Positions 3,817 to 5,141 of a stretch of DNA of 5,141 nucleotides are shown in pieces. The stretch is from contig JAURLF010000090.1 in assembly GCA_030831375.1 (NCBI GenBank), forward strand, positions 1 through 5,141, written 5' to 3'. The notes below the pieces were generated by a model, which was given only the letters and a program-made list of their open reading frames with translations, had not been told where the DNA came from and searched no databases. The position numbers and the translations under genes were made by a program. Numbering within the stretch: position 1 is the stretch's first letter; the number at the start of each line of letters is the position of its first letter. The DNA is from Gaiellales bacterium. GTDB lineage: Bacteria; Actinomycetota; Thermoleophilia; Gaiellales; F1-60-MAGs149.

Positions 3817-5141
3817 GACACCTCCCCGCCGCCCGGGGCGGGCGGCGGCGGCACGGGCAGGCCGAGATCGCGCCACTGCGCGGGCGCGGCCGGGGACGGC
3901 GCGTCGGTGAGCGGGTCGACACCGCCGGCGATCTTCGGGAAGGCGATCACGTCGCGGATCGACTCCGTGCCGGCGAGCAGCATCACCGTGCGGTCGATGC
4001 CGGGCGCGATGCCGCCGTGCGGCGGCGCACCGTAGCGCAGCGCACGCAGCAGGAAGCCGAACCGCTCCTCGGCTTCCTCGGTGGAGAAGCCGACCGTCCG
4101 GAACACGCGCTCCTGCAGGTCGGGACGATTGATCCTGATCGAGCCGGAGGCGATCTCGGAGCCGTTGATGACGAGGTCGTAGGCCTCCGAGAGGACGGCA
4201 CCCGGGTCGGACTCGATCAGCGCCTCGTCCTCGCGCCGCGGCGCCGTGAACATGTGGTGCTCGGCGACCCAGCGGCCCTCCTCCTCGTCCCGGCCGAAGA
4301 GCGGGAAGTCGACGACGTAGAGGAAGGACCAGGCGTCGGGGTCGGCCAGCGCGAAGCGCTCCGCGAGGTGCGGGCGCAGCGCGCCGAGGACGCGCTGCAC
4401 GACGGCGACCTGGTCGGCGGCGATGAAGACGGCGTCGCCCTCCCCCGCGCCCGTCTGCGCGACGATCGCGGCGATCTCCTCGGGGCCGAGGAACTTCGCG
4501 ATCGGCGAGCGGATCTCGCCGCCCGGGTCGAGCAGGAGGTACGCGAGGCCCTTGCCGCCCCACTCCTTCGCGAACTCCGCGAGCTCGTCGAGGTCCTTGC
4601 GGCTCAGGGACGCTGCGCCGGGGCAGGCCAGCGCGCGCACGCAGCCGCCCGCCTCGAGCGCGCCCTGGAAGACGGCGAACCCGGAGCCGCGCACCGCGTC
4701 GGAGACGTCGGCGATCTCGAGGCCGTAGCGCAGGTCGGGCTTGTCGGAGCCGTAGCGGAGCATCGCCTCGGCGTGGCTGAGGCGCGGGAAGGGGCGCGGC
4801 AGCTCGATGCCGGCGAGCTCCTGCCAGAGGTGGCAGTAGAGGCCCTCGGCGAGGTCGAGGACGTCATCGCGCTCGACGAACGACATCTCGACGTCGAGCT
4901 GCGTGAACTCGAGCTGGCGGTCCGCGCGCTGCGCCTCGTCGAGGAAGGAGCGCGCGATCTGGTAGTAGCGCTCGTAGCCGGCCATCATGTAGAGCTGCTT
5001 GAACAGCTGCGGGGACTGCGGCAGCGCGTAGACCGAGCCGGGCGCGAGTCGCGCGGGCACGACGAAGTCGCGCGCCCCCTCCGGCGTCGACTTGGTCAGG
5101 ATCGGCGTCTCCAGCTCCCAGAAGCCGCGCTCCTCGAGGTA
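3813..5141 (-). CDS. aspS: Aspartyl-tRNA synthetase, C-terminal 442 residues (5' end outside window)
   Basis: Class II enzyme that activates aspartate with ATP and charges tRNA-Asp in the cytoplasm. The frame runs open through the right edge. Bacterial AspRS has about 580-600 residues, so the anticodon-binding OB domain and start are missing here. In fragment numbering, motif 1 is around 7-26 (FWELETPILTKSTPEGARDF). The QSPQ motif is at 42-45 and motif 2 at 61-89. The insertion domain characteristic of bacterial AspRS (GAD type) covers roughly 165-270. Motif 3, GGIAPGIDR, is at 376-384. The last residues form a proline/glycine-rich tail. Motif 2 reads ARSFLDEAQRADRQ where CFRDEDxRADRQ is expected, so the class II Arg is Leu67. 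Because the N-terminus is absent, I cannot judge whether the enzyme is discriminating or also charges tRNA-Asn. It heads the visible operon and its stop overlaps the rph start by four bases. Confidence 0.95.
   Translation of the reverse strand, partial: YLEERGFWELETPILTKSTPEGARDFVVPARLAPGSVYALPQSPQLFKQLYMMAGYERYYQIARSFLDEAQRADRQLEFTQLDVEMSFVERDDVLDLAEGLYCHLWQELAGIELPRPFPRLSHAEAMLRYGSDKPDLRYGLEIADVSDAVRGSGFAVFQGALEAGGCVRALACPGAASLSRKDLDELAEFAKEWGGKGLAYLLLDPGGEIRSPIAKFLGPEEIAAIVAQTGAGEGDAVFIAADQVAVVQRVLGALRPHLAERFALADPDAWSFLYVVDFPLFGRDEEEGRWVAEHHMFTAPRREDEALIESDPGAVLSEAYDLVINGSEIASGSIRINRPDLQERVFRTVGFSTEEAEERFGFLLRALRYGAPPHGGIAPGIDRTVMLLAGTESIRDVIAFPKIAGGVDPLTDAPSPAAPAQWRDLGLPVPPPPAPGGGEVS
3821..3827 (-). 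promoter_or_regulatory. Ribosome binding site of rph inside the aspS 3' end
   Basis: On the minus strand this reads GGGGAGG, followed by TGTC and the GTG start at 3816. It lies within the last codons of aspS. It supports the GTG start with the four-base overlap and suggests rph can recruit ribosomes as well as inherit them from aspS. Confidence 0.7.

Noticed and set aside
3817..4563. Upstream extension of the RNase PH frame into aspS
   Set aside because: The extended part is arginine-rich shadow of aspS; family similarity begins at the GTG at 3816.

Overview
This is a very GC-rich window, roughly 70% or more by eye, with GC-saturated third codon positions, many GTG starts and tightly overlapping genes. 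That points to a high-GC actinobacterium. The combination of aspS-rph-rdgB, a Roadblock/LC7 gene and pyrE makes me think of Thermoleophilia (Solirubrobacterales-like), but this is an impression from content and not a placement.

Every gene I can support is on the minus strand, so transcription runs from position 5141 towards 1. In transcription order they are: the 3' part of aspS (aspartyl-tRNA synthetase; its N-terminus lies beyond the right edge), rph (RNase PH), rdgB (dITP/XTP pyrophosphatase), a six-helix membrane protein with a C-terminal domain like that of cation diffusion facilitators, a Roadblock/LC7 protein, a 64-residue single-pass membrane protein, and pyrE (orotate phosphoribosyltransferase). 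These seven genes have no gaps. Their junctions are three GTGA overlaps, a 43-base overlap, a one-base TGATG junction and an ATGA overlap, so they almost certainly form one translationally coupled operon. Known roles cover tRNA charging, RNA 3'-end trimming, cleansing of the nucleotide pool and pyrimidine synthesis. Three poorly characterised small or membrane proteins sit between rdgB and pyrE.

A perfect 12-bp hairpin begins ten bases after the pyrE stop and probably ends the operon. The 184-base gap that follows leads to a separate gene, hup (HU-type nucleoid protein), with a strong ribosome binding site and a GTG start. This gap holds a repeated 16-base motif (two near-identical direct copies, one partial copy, one inverted copy) that overlaps the hairpin. 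Downstream of hup are two further GC-rich hairpins, the larger of which is a likely terminator; the last 97 bases hold no gene that I can see.

Main points for a second look: (1) the AspRS motif 2 has Leu where class II synthetases carry an almost invariant Arg; (2) the CDF-like protein appears to have lost the metal-binding residues of the transporter and sits next to a Roadblock protein and a tiny membrane protein, a possible uncharacterised membrane module; (3) the repeat array upstream of hup; (4) the altered catalytic loop of PyrE. I see no CRISPR array, insertion sequence, tRNA or rRNA.
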